Shown piece by piece: positions 1 through 5,347 of a DNA stretch of 5,401 nucleotides. The notes beneath the pieces were generated by a model. The model did not search any database and had not been told where the DNA came from. It was given only the letters and a program-made list of their open reading frames with translations. Each line of letters begins with the position of its first letter. Within the stretch, counting starts at the first letter, position 1. A program made the translations under genes and the position numbers. The DNA comes from M55B120 sp965549355 (GTDB lineage: Bacteria; Actinomycetota; Humimicrobiia; Humimicrobiales; Humimicrobiaceae). The stretch spans positions 1 to 5,401 of the forward strand of contig CBEVGD010000099.1 in NCBI GenBank assembly GCA_965549355.1, written 5' to 3'.

Positions 1-261
1 TACCGGGACCTTTTTTCCTGCAGCTTTGCTCTTTTTGCCGCTTTTCTTTTTTGCTTTTATCTGCTGGTTTATACCAAGTTCTTTTTCACGGATAAGGGTC
101 CCGACCCTTGCTATATCTCTTTTAAGATTTCCGATAGCCTGAGTATTTTCCAGCTGGCCTATGGCCTTCTGGAACTTAAGGTTAAAAAGGTTCTTCTTAA
201 TATCATTAAGCTTCGCTTCCAGCTCTTCTGTTGTTTGCTCTCTTATATCGCTTACTTTCAT
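1..261 (-). CDS. rpmC: 50S ribosomal protein L29 (partial, extended C-terminus)
   Basis: L29 is a small helical-hairpin protein at the exit-tunnel rim, next to L23. The first 87 codons are visible from ATG at 261 and the frame is still open at the left edge. The N-terminus MKVSDIREQTTEELEAKL, the helix NDIKKNLFNLKFQKAIGQL (19-37) and LENTQAIGNLKRDIARVGTL (37-56) are the usual L29 fold. The family normally stops at about 63-70 residues. Here a basic low-complexity segment (KAKKKSGKKSKAAGKKVPV, 69-87) follows the fold. The SD is weak (TTGGAA upstream of the ATG), unlike the other genes, so coupling to rplP 20 nt upstream may matter. rpsQ (S17) would be expected next, outside the window. Confidence 0.93.
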   Translation of the reverse strand, partial: MKVSDIREQTTEELEAKLNDIKKNLFNLKFQKAIGQLENTQAIGNLKRDIARVGTLIREKELGINQQIKAKKKSGKKSKAAGKKVPV

Positions 262-281
262 TTTTATTCCAATCAGCCCGA

Positions 282-698
282 CTATTCGCCGTATATAAAT
301 TTAGTTTTAATAGATATTTTATTTGAGGCCAGCCTGATAGCTTCTTTTGCTACTTCAAAGCTTACCCCCGACAATTCAAACATGATCTTGCCCGGTTTTA
401 CGACTGCCACCCAGCTTTCGGGTGCGCCTTTTCCTCCGCCCATACGGGTCTCTGCAGGTTTTTTTGTTATCGATTTATGTGGAAAAATATTTATCCACAC
501 TTTTCCCCCTCTTTTTATATACCTGGTAAGGGCCACTCTTGCAGCTTCTATCTGTCTGCTGGTAAGCCAGCCGGCTTCCAGCGCCTGGAGCCCATATTCT
601 CCAAAGGCAAGGTTTGTCCCTCCCTTGGAGGTTCCCTTCATTCTGCCTCTATGGACCTTTCTGTGCTTTACCCTTTTGGGCATTAACATCGCTGCCAT
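282..698 (-). CDS. rplP: 50S ribosomal protein L16
   Basis: L16 binds near the A-site and the peptidyl-transferase region of 23S rRNA and helps position tRNA. The 138-residue product matches the family length of about 136-144. Landmarks are MLMPKRVKHRKVHRGRMKG (4-22), GEYGLQALEAGWLTSRQIE (33-51), RGGKVWINIFPHKSITKKP (63-81), ETRMGGGKGAPESWVAVVKP (83-102) and IMFELSGV (105-112). Arg85 is equivalent to the arginine hydroxylated in E. coli L16 (by eye). Two starts are possible. ATG at 698 has AGGAG at an ideal 6 nt. ATG at 689 gives the commoner MLMPKRV N-terminus, but its SD would be 15 nt away. The SD favours 698, adding Met-Ala-Ala. The gene ends with TAG, 20 nt before rpmC. Confidence 0.98.
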   Translation of the reverse strand: MAAMLMPKRVKHRKVHRGRMKGTSKGGTNLAFGEYGLQALEAGWLTSRQIEAARVALTRYIKRGGKVWINIFPHKSITKKPAETRMGGGKGAPESWVAVVKPGKIMFELSGVSFEVAKEAIRLASNKISIKTKFIYGE

Positions 699-704
699 TA
701 ATAT

Positions 705-709
705 CTCCT
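705..709 (-). promoter_or_regulatory. Shine-Dalgarno site of rplP
   Basis: AGGAG on the minus strand is 6 nt from the ATG at 698 and 15 nt from the ATG at 689. The spacing favours the upstream start, which gives L16 an N-terminal Met-Ala-Ala not present in most homologues. Confidence 0.7.
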
Positions 710-733
710 AACCCGAACCTGTTATCTGCCCGG

Positions 734-1765
734 CTATTTTTCTTTCTTATCTGTTTTTGCTTCTTTAGTTTTTTCTGCTTTTTCTGTTTTATCTTTTTTG
801 ACCTTTTTGCTTTCAGCCTTTTTGGTCTTTTTAGTCTCCGCCTTTTTGCTTTCAGGCTTTTTGGCATCTTTAGCTTCTACTTTTTTGCTTTCAGGCTTTT
901 CCTTTTTCACTGCCGCAGGCTCTACTATTTTTTCTGCTTCTTTTTTTTCTTCCGGTTTTTCAGTTATTCCTGAGTCTTCATTATTTCCAAGACCTGAGCT
1001 AATTACAGTTTTTCTTATTTCCCTGATCTTTCTGGCACCCTTTTTCACATTGGCCCTTACTGCATCTCTGGTCCTGTTCATCTTGTTTTTTGGTCTTACT
1101 GATGGTCTTTCCGCAGCAGGTTTTTCCTCTACCGCATTATCCAGTATCACATCTCCAAGATAGAGCCATACCTTGACTCCTATTTTTCCAAAAGTAGTTT
1201 TTGCTTCGGCAAATCCATAATCTATATTGGCCCTTAGCGTATGAAGCGGCACCCTTCCTTCCCGGTACCATTCAGTCCTTGCCATTTCAGCTCCGCCAAG
1301 TCTCCCAGAACACTGTATCTTTATTCCTTTTGCACCTGCTTTTAATGATACTGTCATCGATTTTTTCATAGCTCTTCTAAAGCTTGCCCTTCCCAGCAGC
1401 TGATTGGCAATGCTTTCCGCTACAAGTTTTGCAACCAGTTCCGGTTTTTTAACCTCTACTATATTTAACTGTATTATACTTCCTGTGGCATCTTCTATTG
1501 ATTTTCTTACATCATTTATAGTCGCCCCTCTGCGTCCTATTACCATACCGGGTTTGGAAGTATGCATATCCACCTTTACTTCTTCAGCAGTTCTTTCCAT
1601 CTCTATTCTGGATATCCCCGCATTTCCAAGCTGGTCCTCAATTATTTGACGGATCATCATATCTTCTTTTAATAAACGTGCATAATCCTTTGTCGCAAAC
1701 CATCTGGATTGCCACCCTTTGTTTATGCCTATTCTAAGTCCTATTGGATTAACCTTTTGACCCAT
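734..1765 (-). CDS. rpsC: 30S ribosomal protein S3 with long Lys/Glu-rich C-terminal tail
   Basis: S3 lies at the mRNA entry tunnel of the 30S head and contributes to mRNA unwinding. The 343-residue product far exceeds the usual 210-240. The N-terminus MGQKVNPIGLRIGINKGW, the KH type-2 domain with GMVIGRRGATI (73-83, GRRG loop at 77-80) and the C-terminal domain with SFRRAMKK (128-135), QCSGRLGGAEMARTEWYREG (151-170) and GKIGVKVWLYLGD (193-205) are all intact. From about residue 212 a basic, then Lys/Glu/Ala-rich, tail runs to the end, with 13-residue repeats. ATG at 1765 is chosen because AGGAGG precedes it by 9 nt and it gives the canonical N-terminus. An in-frame ATG at 1801 would add twelve residues inside rplV and is unlikely. 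Tails occur on S3 in some Actinobacteria and other groups; this one is long and repetitive. Confidence 0.97.
   Translation of the reverse strand: MGQKVNPIGLRIGINKGWQSRWFATKDYARLLKEDMMIRQIIEDQLGNAGISRIEMERTAEEVKVDMHTSKPGMVIGRRGATINDVRKSIEDATGSIIQLNIVEVKKPELVAKLVAESIANQLLGRASFRRAMKKSMTVSLKAGAKGIKIQCSGRLGGAEMARTEWYREGRVPLHTLRANIDYGFAEAKTTFGKIGVKVWLYLGDVILDNAVEEKPAAERPSVRPKNKMNRTRDAVRANVKKGARKIREIRKTVISSGLGNNEDSGITEKPEEKKEAEKIVEPAAVKKEKPESKKVEAKDAKKPESKKAETKKTKKAESKKVKKDKTEKAEKTKEAKTDKKEK
740..895 (-). repeat. 39-bp in-frame tandem repeats in the rpsC tail
   Basis: Four consecutive 13-codon units encode residues 291-342 of S3: PESKKVEAKDAKK, PESKKAETKKTKK, AESKKVKKDKTEK and a decayed AEKTKEAKTDKKE. 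At DNA level the plus-strand string TTTTTGCTTTCAG recurs at 39-bp steps near 804, 843 and 882. The unit length keeps the frame, so copies can be gained or lost without disrupting the gene. Likely origin is local duplication or slippage. The first three copies are clear and the fourth is weak. Confidence 0.8.
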
Positions 1766-2117
1766 TATCCTTAGCCTCCTCTTCTTTGCCATCAGAAACA
1801 ATCACGGTCAGGTGCGAGGTCCTTTTCCTGATCTTTGCAGCTCTGCCTCTTGCGCGGGGTCTGAACCTTTTGAGTATGGGACCTTCATTTACAAATACTT
1901 TTGCAACTACCAGATCATCTTCATTCATATCATGATTTTCCATAGCATTCGCTGCCGCACTTTCCACAGCTTTTTTCATTATTGCTGCAGCTTTTTTTTG
2001 AGTAAAAGTAAGCAAGTCCACTACTTCCTCTACTTTCTTGGATCTGATAACATCTGCCACATATCTTAATTTTCTCGGCGAGATTCTAATAAATTTTTCA
2101 ATTGCCTTAGCTTCCAA
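1749..2117 (-). CDS. rplV: 50S ribosomal protein L22
   Basis: L22 contacts all six domains of 23S rRNA, and its beta-hairpin forms part of the exit-tunnel constriction where macrolides act. The product has 122 residues, about ten more than usual. The core shows IRISPRKLRYVADVIR (10-25), a long helix with AAAIMKKAVESAAANA (43-58) and the hairpin EGPILKRFRPRARGRAAKIR (78-97), then SHLTVIVSD. The extra end is a charged tail, KEEEAKDNGSKG. The start is TTG: GGGAGG lies 7 nt upstream, an in-frame TAA occurs six codons earlier, and the next Met is residue 47, inside the core. The last 17 nt overlap rpsC, and the tail codons contain the rpsC SD. Confidence 0.98.
   Translation of the reverse strand: MEAKAIEKFIRISPRKLRYVADVIRSKKVEEVVDLLTFTQKKAAAIMKKAVESAAANAMENHDMNEDDLVVAKVFVNEGPILKRFRPRARGRAAKIRKRTSHLTVIVSDGKEEEAKDNGSKG
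1775..1780 (-). promoter_or_regulatory. Shine-Dalgarno site of rpsC, inside rplV
   Basis: AGGAGG on the minus strand lies 9 nt before the ATG at 1765, within the last codons of rplV. It settles the start at 1765 over the in-frame ATG at 1801. It also implies that ribosomes finishing L22 pass directly over the S3 initiation site. Confidence 0.85.
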
Positions 2118-2124
2118 GCTATTG

Positions 2125-2130
2125 CCTCCC
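2125..2130 (-). promoter_or_regulatory. Shine-Dalgarno site of rplV (decides a TTG start)
   Basis: GGGAGG on the minus strand lies 7 nt before the TTG at 2117. No in-frame ATG or GTG is available between the upstream stop and the conserved L22 N-terminus. Confidence 0.85.
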
Positions 2131-2153
2131 TGTTAAAACTACCTGCTCATTTT

Positions 2154-2453
2154 TTATTCTTCTGTCTTTACTGTTGCCGTGCTCTCACTTCTACCCTTGA
2201 AAGTATGCGGCCTTATTGATCTTGTAGGCGCAAATTCTCCAAGCTTATGCCCGACCATTGATTCAGAAATAAATACAGGAACATGCCTTCTGCCGTCATG
2301 AACCGCTATTGTATGCCCGACCATCTCAGGAAAAACCGTAGAGGCCCTGGACCATGTCCTTATGATCTTCTTGTCTCCGACTTCATTTAATTTATTGACC
2401 TTTTCTAGAAGTTTCACTTCTACGAAAGGTCCTTTTTTTAAAGACCTTGACAT
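2154..2453 (-). CDS. rpsS: 30S ribosomal protein S19
   Basis: S19 is in the head of the small subunit, pairs with S13 and reaches the A-site finger of 23S rRNA. The 99-residue product has the canonical start MSRSLKKGPFVEVKLLEKV, IRTWSRASTVFPEMVGHTI (31-49) and the signature GRRHVPVFISESMVGHKLGE (54-73), then FAPTRSIRPHTFKGR (74-88). The family usually ends soon after this point at about 92-93 residues. Here a short Ser/Thr/Glu tail follows (SESTATVKTEE). ATG at 2453 has a strong GAGGAGGAG SD a few bases upstream. The gene ends with TAA, 36 nt before rplV. Confidence 0.98.
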   Translation of the reverse strand: MSRSLKKGPFVEVKLLEKVNKLNEVGDKKIIRTWSRASTVFPEMVGHTIAVHDGRRHVPVFISESMVGHKLGEFAPTRSIRPHTFKGRSESTATVKTEE

Positions 2454-2476
2454 AAGTCTCCTCCTCTTATTACACC

Positions 2477-3307
2477 TTACTTATTTCTTCTTCTGACAAT
2501 ATATTTATCTGTACCCTTATTTCTTTTCCTGGTCCTATACCCAAGCGTGGGCTTGCCCCAGGGGGTCACCGGATCCCTGCCGGAACTTTTATTCTTTCCT
2601 TCTCCTCCGCCATGCGGATGGTCGACCGGATTCATGGCCGTTCCTCTGACGGTGGGCCTTATACCCAGCCATCTTTTTCTTCCGGCTTTCCCAAGATTTA
2701 TGATCTCATGGCTGGTATTTCCAATTTGTCCGATTGTGGCCCTGCATTTGAGCCTGACCAGCCTGACTTCTCCGGAAGGCAGTTTGATATTGGCGTATTC
2801 TCCTTCTTTTGCCAGGAGCTGTGCATATCCGCCAGCGGATCTTACAAGTTCTCCGCCTTTCCCTTCCTTCAGTTCTATATTGTGTATGATAGTTCCAACC
2901 GGAATGCTCTCTATGGGAAGACTGTTTCCTACCCTTATATCAGCTTTCTCCCCTGATACTATCTCATCTCCCACCTTTAGTTTTAGAGGAGCTATTATAT
3001 ATCTTTTCTCCCCATCTCTATAGGTCAATAAAGCTATCCTGGCACTTCTGTTCGGATCATATTCAATATGAGTGACTTTTGCCGGAATATCATCTTTTTT
3101 CCTTTTAAAATCAATGATCCTGTACAGCTTTTTATGCCCGCCTCCGCTGTGTCTTCTGGTTATCTTTCCTTCACTGTTTCGGCCGGCTTTCCTGTTGAGC
3201 TTCTTAGTCAATGATTTCTCCGGCCTCTTCTTTGAAAGAGACGAAAAATCTGCAACCGAAGCACCTCTTCTTCCCGGAGTCGTAGGTTTATATTTTCTTA
3301 TAGCCAA
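2477..3307 (-). CDS. rplB: 50S ribosomal protein L2
   Basis: L2 is one of the largest and most conserved 50S proteins. It is needed for subunit association and full peptidyl-transferase activity. The 276-residue product has the standard length. It opens MAIRKYKPTTPGRRGAS and carries the RNA-binding OB-like and SH3-like domains, with GRNSEGKITRRHSGGGHKK near 42-60. The hallmark MNPVDHPHGGGEGK (225-238) includes His230, equivalent to the essential His229 of E. coli. The basic end GTDKYIVRRRNK (265-276) is typical. The start is TTG, with GGAGG 8 nt upstream and an in-frame TGA two codons before it. An ATG at 3314 is out of frame and only one base from the SD. The stop is TAA, 23 nt before rpsS. 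Confidence 0.99.
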   Translation of the reverse strand: MAIRKYKPTTPGRRGASVADFSSLSKKRPEKSLTKKLNRKAGRNSEGKITRRHSGGGHKKLYRIIDFKRKKDDIPAKVTHIEYDPNRSARIALLTYRDGEKRYIIAPLKLKVGDEIVSGEKADIRVGNSLPIESIPVGTIIHNIELKEGKGGELVRSAGGYAQLLAKEGEYANIKLPSGEVRLVRLKCRATIGQIGNTSHEIINLGKAGRKRWLGIRPTVRGTAMNPVDHPHGGGEGKNKSSGRDPVTPWGKPTLGYRTRKRNKGTDKYIVRRRNK

Positions 3308-3315
3308 TTTTCATT

Positions 3316-3320
3316 CCTCC
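3316..3320 (-). promoter_or_regulatory. Shine-Dalgarno site of rplB (decides a TTG start)
   Basis: GGAGG on the minus strand lies 8 nt before the TTG at 3307. The ATG at 3314 is 1 nt from the same SD and opens only an eight-codon frame, so it is an unlikely start. The L2 sequence fits only the TTG frame. Confidence 0.85.
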
Positions 3321-3327
3321 AAACTAA

Positions 3328-3621
3328 TCAGACCGACTCAAAGAAATCGATCTTATCCTTTTTACCGAGAGTAACCACTGCTTTCTTCTTCCGCGAATTC
3401 CTGCCGATCGATTTTCCCAGTCTTTTGGGTTTTGATTTGATATGGCTCGTGCTGATTTTTAATACAGTCACGTTAAATACCTCTTCAATGGCATGCTTTA
3501 TCTGGCCCTTGGTTGCTCTTAAATCAACAAAAAAAGAATATCTCTTATCCTGTACCCCCGCATAACTCTTTTCCGATACTACGGGAGCTATAATTATATC
3601 TCTAGGATTTGGACTTGCCAT
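3328..3621 (-). CDS. rplW: 50S ribosomal protein L23
   Basis: L23 sits at the rim of the polypeptide exit tunnel and is the docking site for trigger factor and the signal recognition particle. The 97-residue product has the usual length. The N-terminus PRDIIIAPVVSEKSYAG (6-22) is the family hallmark, followed by the first strand RYSFFVDLRATK (27-38), the helix QIKHAIEEVF (40-49), VTVLKIST (51-58) and the basic loop KSKPKRLGKSIGRNSRKKK (62-80). ATG is preceded by AGAGG at 7 nt. This SD lies inside the end of rplD. The stop is TGA, and rplB follows after 20 nt. Confidence 0.98.
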   Translation of the reverse strand: MASPNPRDIIIAPVVSEKSYAGVQDKRYSFFVDLRATKGQIKHAIEEVFNVTVLKISTSHIKSKPKRLGKSIGRNSRKKKAVVTLGKKDKIDFFESV

Positions 3622-4246
3622 CAGTCATCCTCTCAATCAATTTATTTAGCGAATTTTTTGTAAAGATCACATAATCTGAAAACATCAGGTAATATGCATT
3701 TATTCCATTTGCGCTTTCAACCACTACATTACTAATATTCCTGAAGGATTTAGAATCATTATCATTTAGATTTTCTGTTACTACCAATATTTTGTTCCCT
3801 GCGATTTTAAGGTTCTCTATTATCTTTGCAGCCTTTTTTGTACTTGCTTCTTTTAGCCCGAAATCATCCACTACTATGATCTTCTTATTCTTAAATTTAT
3901 CTGAAAGGGCTATAGCTTTTGATTTTCTGATGACCTTTTTATTTAATTTAAAAGAATAGTCCCTTGGCTTTGGTCCAAACGTAACTCCTCCGCCTTTCCA
4001 TAAAGGAGACCTTATTGTCCCTGCCCTTGCATTGCCGGTACCTTTCTGCCTCCAGGGCTTCCTTCCGCCGCCTCTTACCTCGCTTCGCCCTTTAGTACTG
4101 TGCGTACCCGATCTTATCTGTGCAAGATATCTTCTTATATCCTGATAGATGACCTCTTCACCGGGACCGGTTTTTACCAGATCATCAGATATTTTAAGTT
4201 TTTCTTGTTCATTTCCCTGCTTATCAACAACGCTTAAGCTAGCCAT
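3602..4246 (-). CDS. rplD: 50S ribosomal protein L4
   Basis: L4 is an early 23S-binding protein whose extended loop lines the exit tunnel opposite L22. In E. coli it also represses the S10 operon. The product has 214 residues, against about 200-210 in the family. The loop is at roughly residues 45-97, with GGGRKPWRQKGTGNARAG (59-76), then SPLWKGGGVTFGPKPRDYS (80-98). The globular C-terminal part follows, with KIIVVDDF (122-129) and KILVVTENL (152-160). Translation starts at ATG, with AGGAG 6 nt upstream. The 3' end overlaps the start of rplW by 20 nt in another frame, which suggests translational coupling. The loop resembles the Firmicutes/thermophile form more than the typical high-GC actinobacterial one. 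Confidence 0.98.
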   Translation of the reverse strand: MASLSVVDKQGNEQEKLKISDDLVKTGPGEEVIYQDIRRYLAQIRSGTHSTKGRSEVRGGGRKPWRQKGTGNARAGTIRSPLWKGGGVTFGPKPRDYSFKLNKKVIRKSKAIALSDKFKNKKIIVVDDFGLKEASTKKAAKIIENLKIAGNKILVVTENLNDNDSKSFRNISNVVVESANGINAYYLMFSDYVIFTKNSLNKLIERMTDGKSKS

Positions 4247-4270
4247 CTTTATCTCCTAAAACAAAATATT

Positions 4271-4894
4271 CTAAATCTTTTTAAGATATACCATGCTTCC
4301 CTTTGCACCCGGTATGCTGCCCTTCACCAAAATCAAATTCTCATCCAGGATTATATCCACTATCTCTGCTTTCGGGAGAGTGGTCCTCTTGCCGCCCAGC
4401 CTTCCGGGCATCTTCTTACCCTTTAGTATTTTGGCCGGTGTCGCACACATCCCTACTGCTCCGGGTATCCTGTGAGCATGCGAGCCATGGGACATCCTTC
4501 CCCTGTGAAAGTTATGTCTCTTTATGACTCCGGCAAATCCCTTGCCTTTGGTATTGCCTGTTATCTTCAGTTTATCCCCGGGTTTGAATATAGATATATC
4601 TATGACGTCTCCCGGTTTATACTCCTTATCAAAATCCTCGACCCTTATCTCTTTTAAATATCTCCTGAGGTCGACATTATTCTTGGAAAATACCCCTCTG
4701 ATAGGTTTATTGACTTTCTTCTCCCTAACAGTGCCAATACCTACCTGAAGGCTGTTATATCCATCTTTTTCTTTATTTTTTACCTGTACCACTATACAGG
4801 GATCTGCTTCAACAGCTGTCACATATACTGCGTCGCCATTTTCGAGGAATACCTGTGTACATCCTATTTTTTTTCCATATAAAGCGTCTACCAT
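4271..4894 (-). CDS. rplC: 50S ribosomal protein L3
   Basis: L3 binds 23S rRNA early in assembly, and its long loop reaches towards the peptidyl-transferase centre. The 207-residue product matches the usual 205-215. Landmarks are LYGKKIGCTQVF (residues 5-16), GNTKGKGFAGVIKRHNF (113-129), SHGSHAHRIPG (135-145) and ATPAKILKGKKMPGRLGG (151-168). The common IGMTQ motif reads IGCTQ here. The glutamine that PrmB methylates in E. coli L3 appears to be Met149 by eye alignment, so that modification is probably absent. The ATG at 4894 is chosen because GGTGGAG precedes it by 5 nt and it gives the normal N-terminus. A TTG at 4924 would add ten residues but has no SD. The gene ends with TAG, 24 nt before rplD. 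Confidence 0.98.
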   Translation of the reverse strand: MVDALYGKKIGCTQVFLENGDAVYVTAVEADPCIVVQVKNKEKDGYNSLQVGIGTVREKKVNKPIRGVFSKNNVDLRRYLKEIRVEDFDKEYKPGDVIDISIFKPGDKLKITGNTKGKGFAGVIKRHNFHRGRMSHGSHAHRIPGAVGMCATPAKILKGKKMPGRLGGKRTTLPKAEIVDIILDENLILVKGSIPGAKGSMVYLKKI

Positions 4895-4938
4895 TTTTAC
4901 TCCACCTTCACTTTTTAATACCAACCCAAAGCAAGGAG

Positions 4939-4965
4939 TTTATATTATTTACTTCACTGCGTCAA
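4939..4965 (-). promoter_or_regulatory. Candidate internal promoter upstream of rplC
   Basis: Minus-strand TTGACG (4960-4965) resembles a -35 box and TATAAA (4939-4944) a -10 box, each one base from the sigma-70-type consensus. The spacer is 15 nt, shorter than the preferred 17. A start point near 4932 would give a leader of about 38 nt before the rplC ATG. It lies in the largest gap of the cluster, just after a hairpin. AT-rich spacers produce such matches by chance, so this is only a candidate. Confidence 0.35.
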
Positions 4966-4970
4966 TAATA

Positions 4971-5000
4971 AAATCTTAATAATTCCCGGGTTTAAGATTT
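4971..5000 (-). repeat. Inverted repeat overlapping the rpsJ stop codon
   Basis: The transcript-sense strand has AAATCTTAA, a 12-nt loop containing CCCGGG, then TTAAGATTT. The 9-bp arms (4992-5000 and 4971-4979) match perfectly. The first arm is the last three codons of rpsJ (Lys, Ser, stop). T-rich sequence TATTATT follows the second arm. It could be a weak terminator, an attenuator or an RNA-processing or stability hairpin. The stem holds only one G-C pair, so strong termination is unlikely. The repeat is seen directly; its function is inference. Confidence 0.6.
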
Positions 5001-5312
5001 AATCTCAATATCCACTCCGGCGGGCAGGCTCAACCTCATAAGAAGGTCGACTGTCTTTGGAGTGGGCTCAATTATATCTATAAGCCTTTTATGCGTCCTT
5101 ATCTCAAAGTGTTCCCTTGAATCCTTATTTACATGGGGTGATTTTATAACGCAATAAACATTTTTTCTATTAGGCAATGGAACAGGACCGGAAACTTTTG
5201 CACCGGAATTTTCTATTGTTTCCACTATCTTTTTTGCAGACCTGTCTATCACCTCGTGATCATAAGCCTTTAATTTTATTCTGATTTTCTGACCTAATTT
5301 AGTTGCTACCAA
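4992..5312 (-). CDS. rpsJ: 30S ribosomal protein S10 (NusE)
   Basis: S10 belongs to the head of the small subunit and, as NusE, binds NusB in transcription antitermination. The 106-residue product is close to the family length of about 102-105. It shows the N-terminal strand IRIKLKAYDHEVID (residues 10-23), the extended-loop segment GPVPLPNRK (42-50) and the signature SPHVNKDSREHFEIRTHKR (58-76). The start codon is TTG: AGGAGG lies 7 nt upstream, and an in-frame TAA sits just before the SD. An ATG between the SD and the TTG is out of frame and meets a stop after two more codons. The next in-frame Met is residue 92, inside the conserved fold. The stop codon lies within a 9-bp inverted repeat, and 97 nt separate it from rplC. 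Confidence 0.98.
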   Translation of the reverse strand: MVATKLGQKIRIKLKAYDHEVIDRSAKKIVETIENSGAKVSGPVPLPNRKNVYCVIKSPHVNKDSREHFEIRTHKRLIDIIEPTPKTVDLLMRLSLPAGVDIEIKS

Positions 5313-5319
5313 ATCATTT

Positions 5320-5325
5320 CCTCCT
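5320..5325 (-). promoter_or_regulatory. Shine-Dalgarno site of rpsJ (decides a TTG start)
   Basis: AGGAGG on the minus strand lies 7 nt before the TTG at 5312 and only 2 nt before the out-of-frame ATG at 5317. The spacing favours TTG, and only the TTG frame encodes S10. Confidence 0.85.
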
Positions 5326-5347
5326 AATTACCCATTATCTTCATCAC

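Noticed and set aside
235..711. Plus-strand open frame of 158 codons opposite rplP
   Set aside because: It lies antisense to the L16 gene, lacks a family resemblance, and its openness follows from the codon use of the real gene.
740..895. Regular 39-bp repeats as a possible CRISPR array
   Set aside because: The repeats are directly adjacent with no spacers, remain in frame within rpsC and encode a regular 13-residue unit.
614..973. Plus-strand Phe/Leu-rich frame that looks like a membrane protein
   Set aside because: It is antisense to the Lys/Glu-rich S3 tail. AAA/AAG/GAA codons read backwards give Phe, Leu and Ser, which mimics a transmembrane protein.
1766..1801. Upstream ATG at 1801 as the start of S3
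   Set aside because: It lies inside rplV without a clear SD and would add twelve residues before the universal MGQKVNP N-terminus.
2547..3023. Plus-strand open frame of 158 codons opposite rplB
   Set aside because: It is the antisense shadow of a certain L2 gene. Its product is hydrophobic with many Pro and Ser and has no recognisable family or SD.
4895..4924. Upstream TTG at 4924 as the start of L3
   Set aside because: No SD precedes it and it adds ten residues absent from the family. The ATG at 4894 has GGTGGAG 5 nt upstream.
5327..5342. Short ATG frame in the tuf-rpsJ gap as a leader peptide
   Set aside because: It is only a handful of codons, has no SD and shows no adjacent attenuator hairpin, so nothing supports translation.
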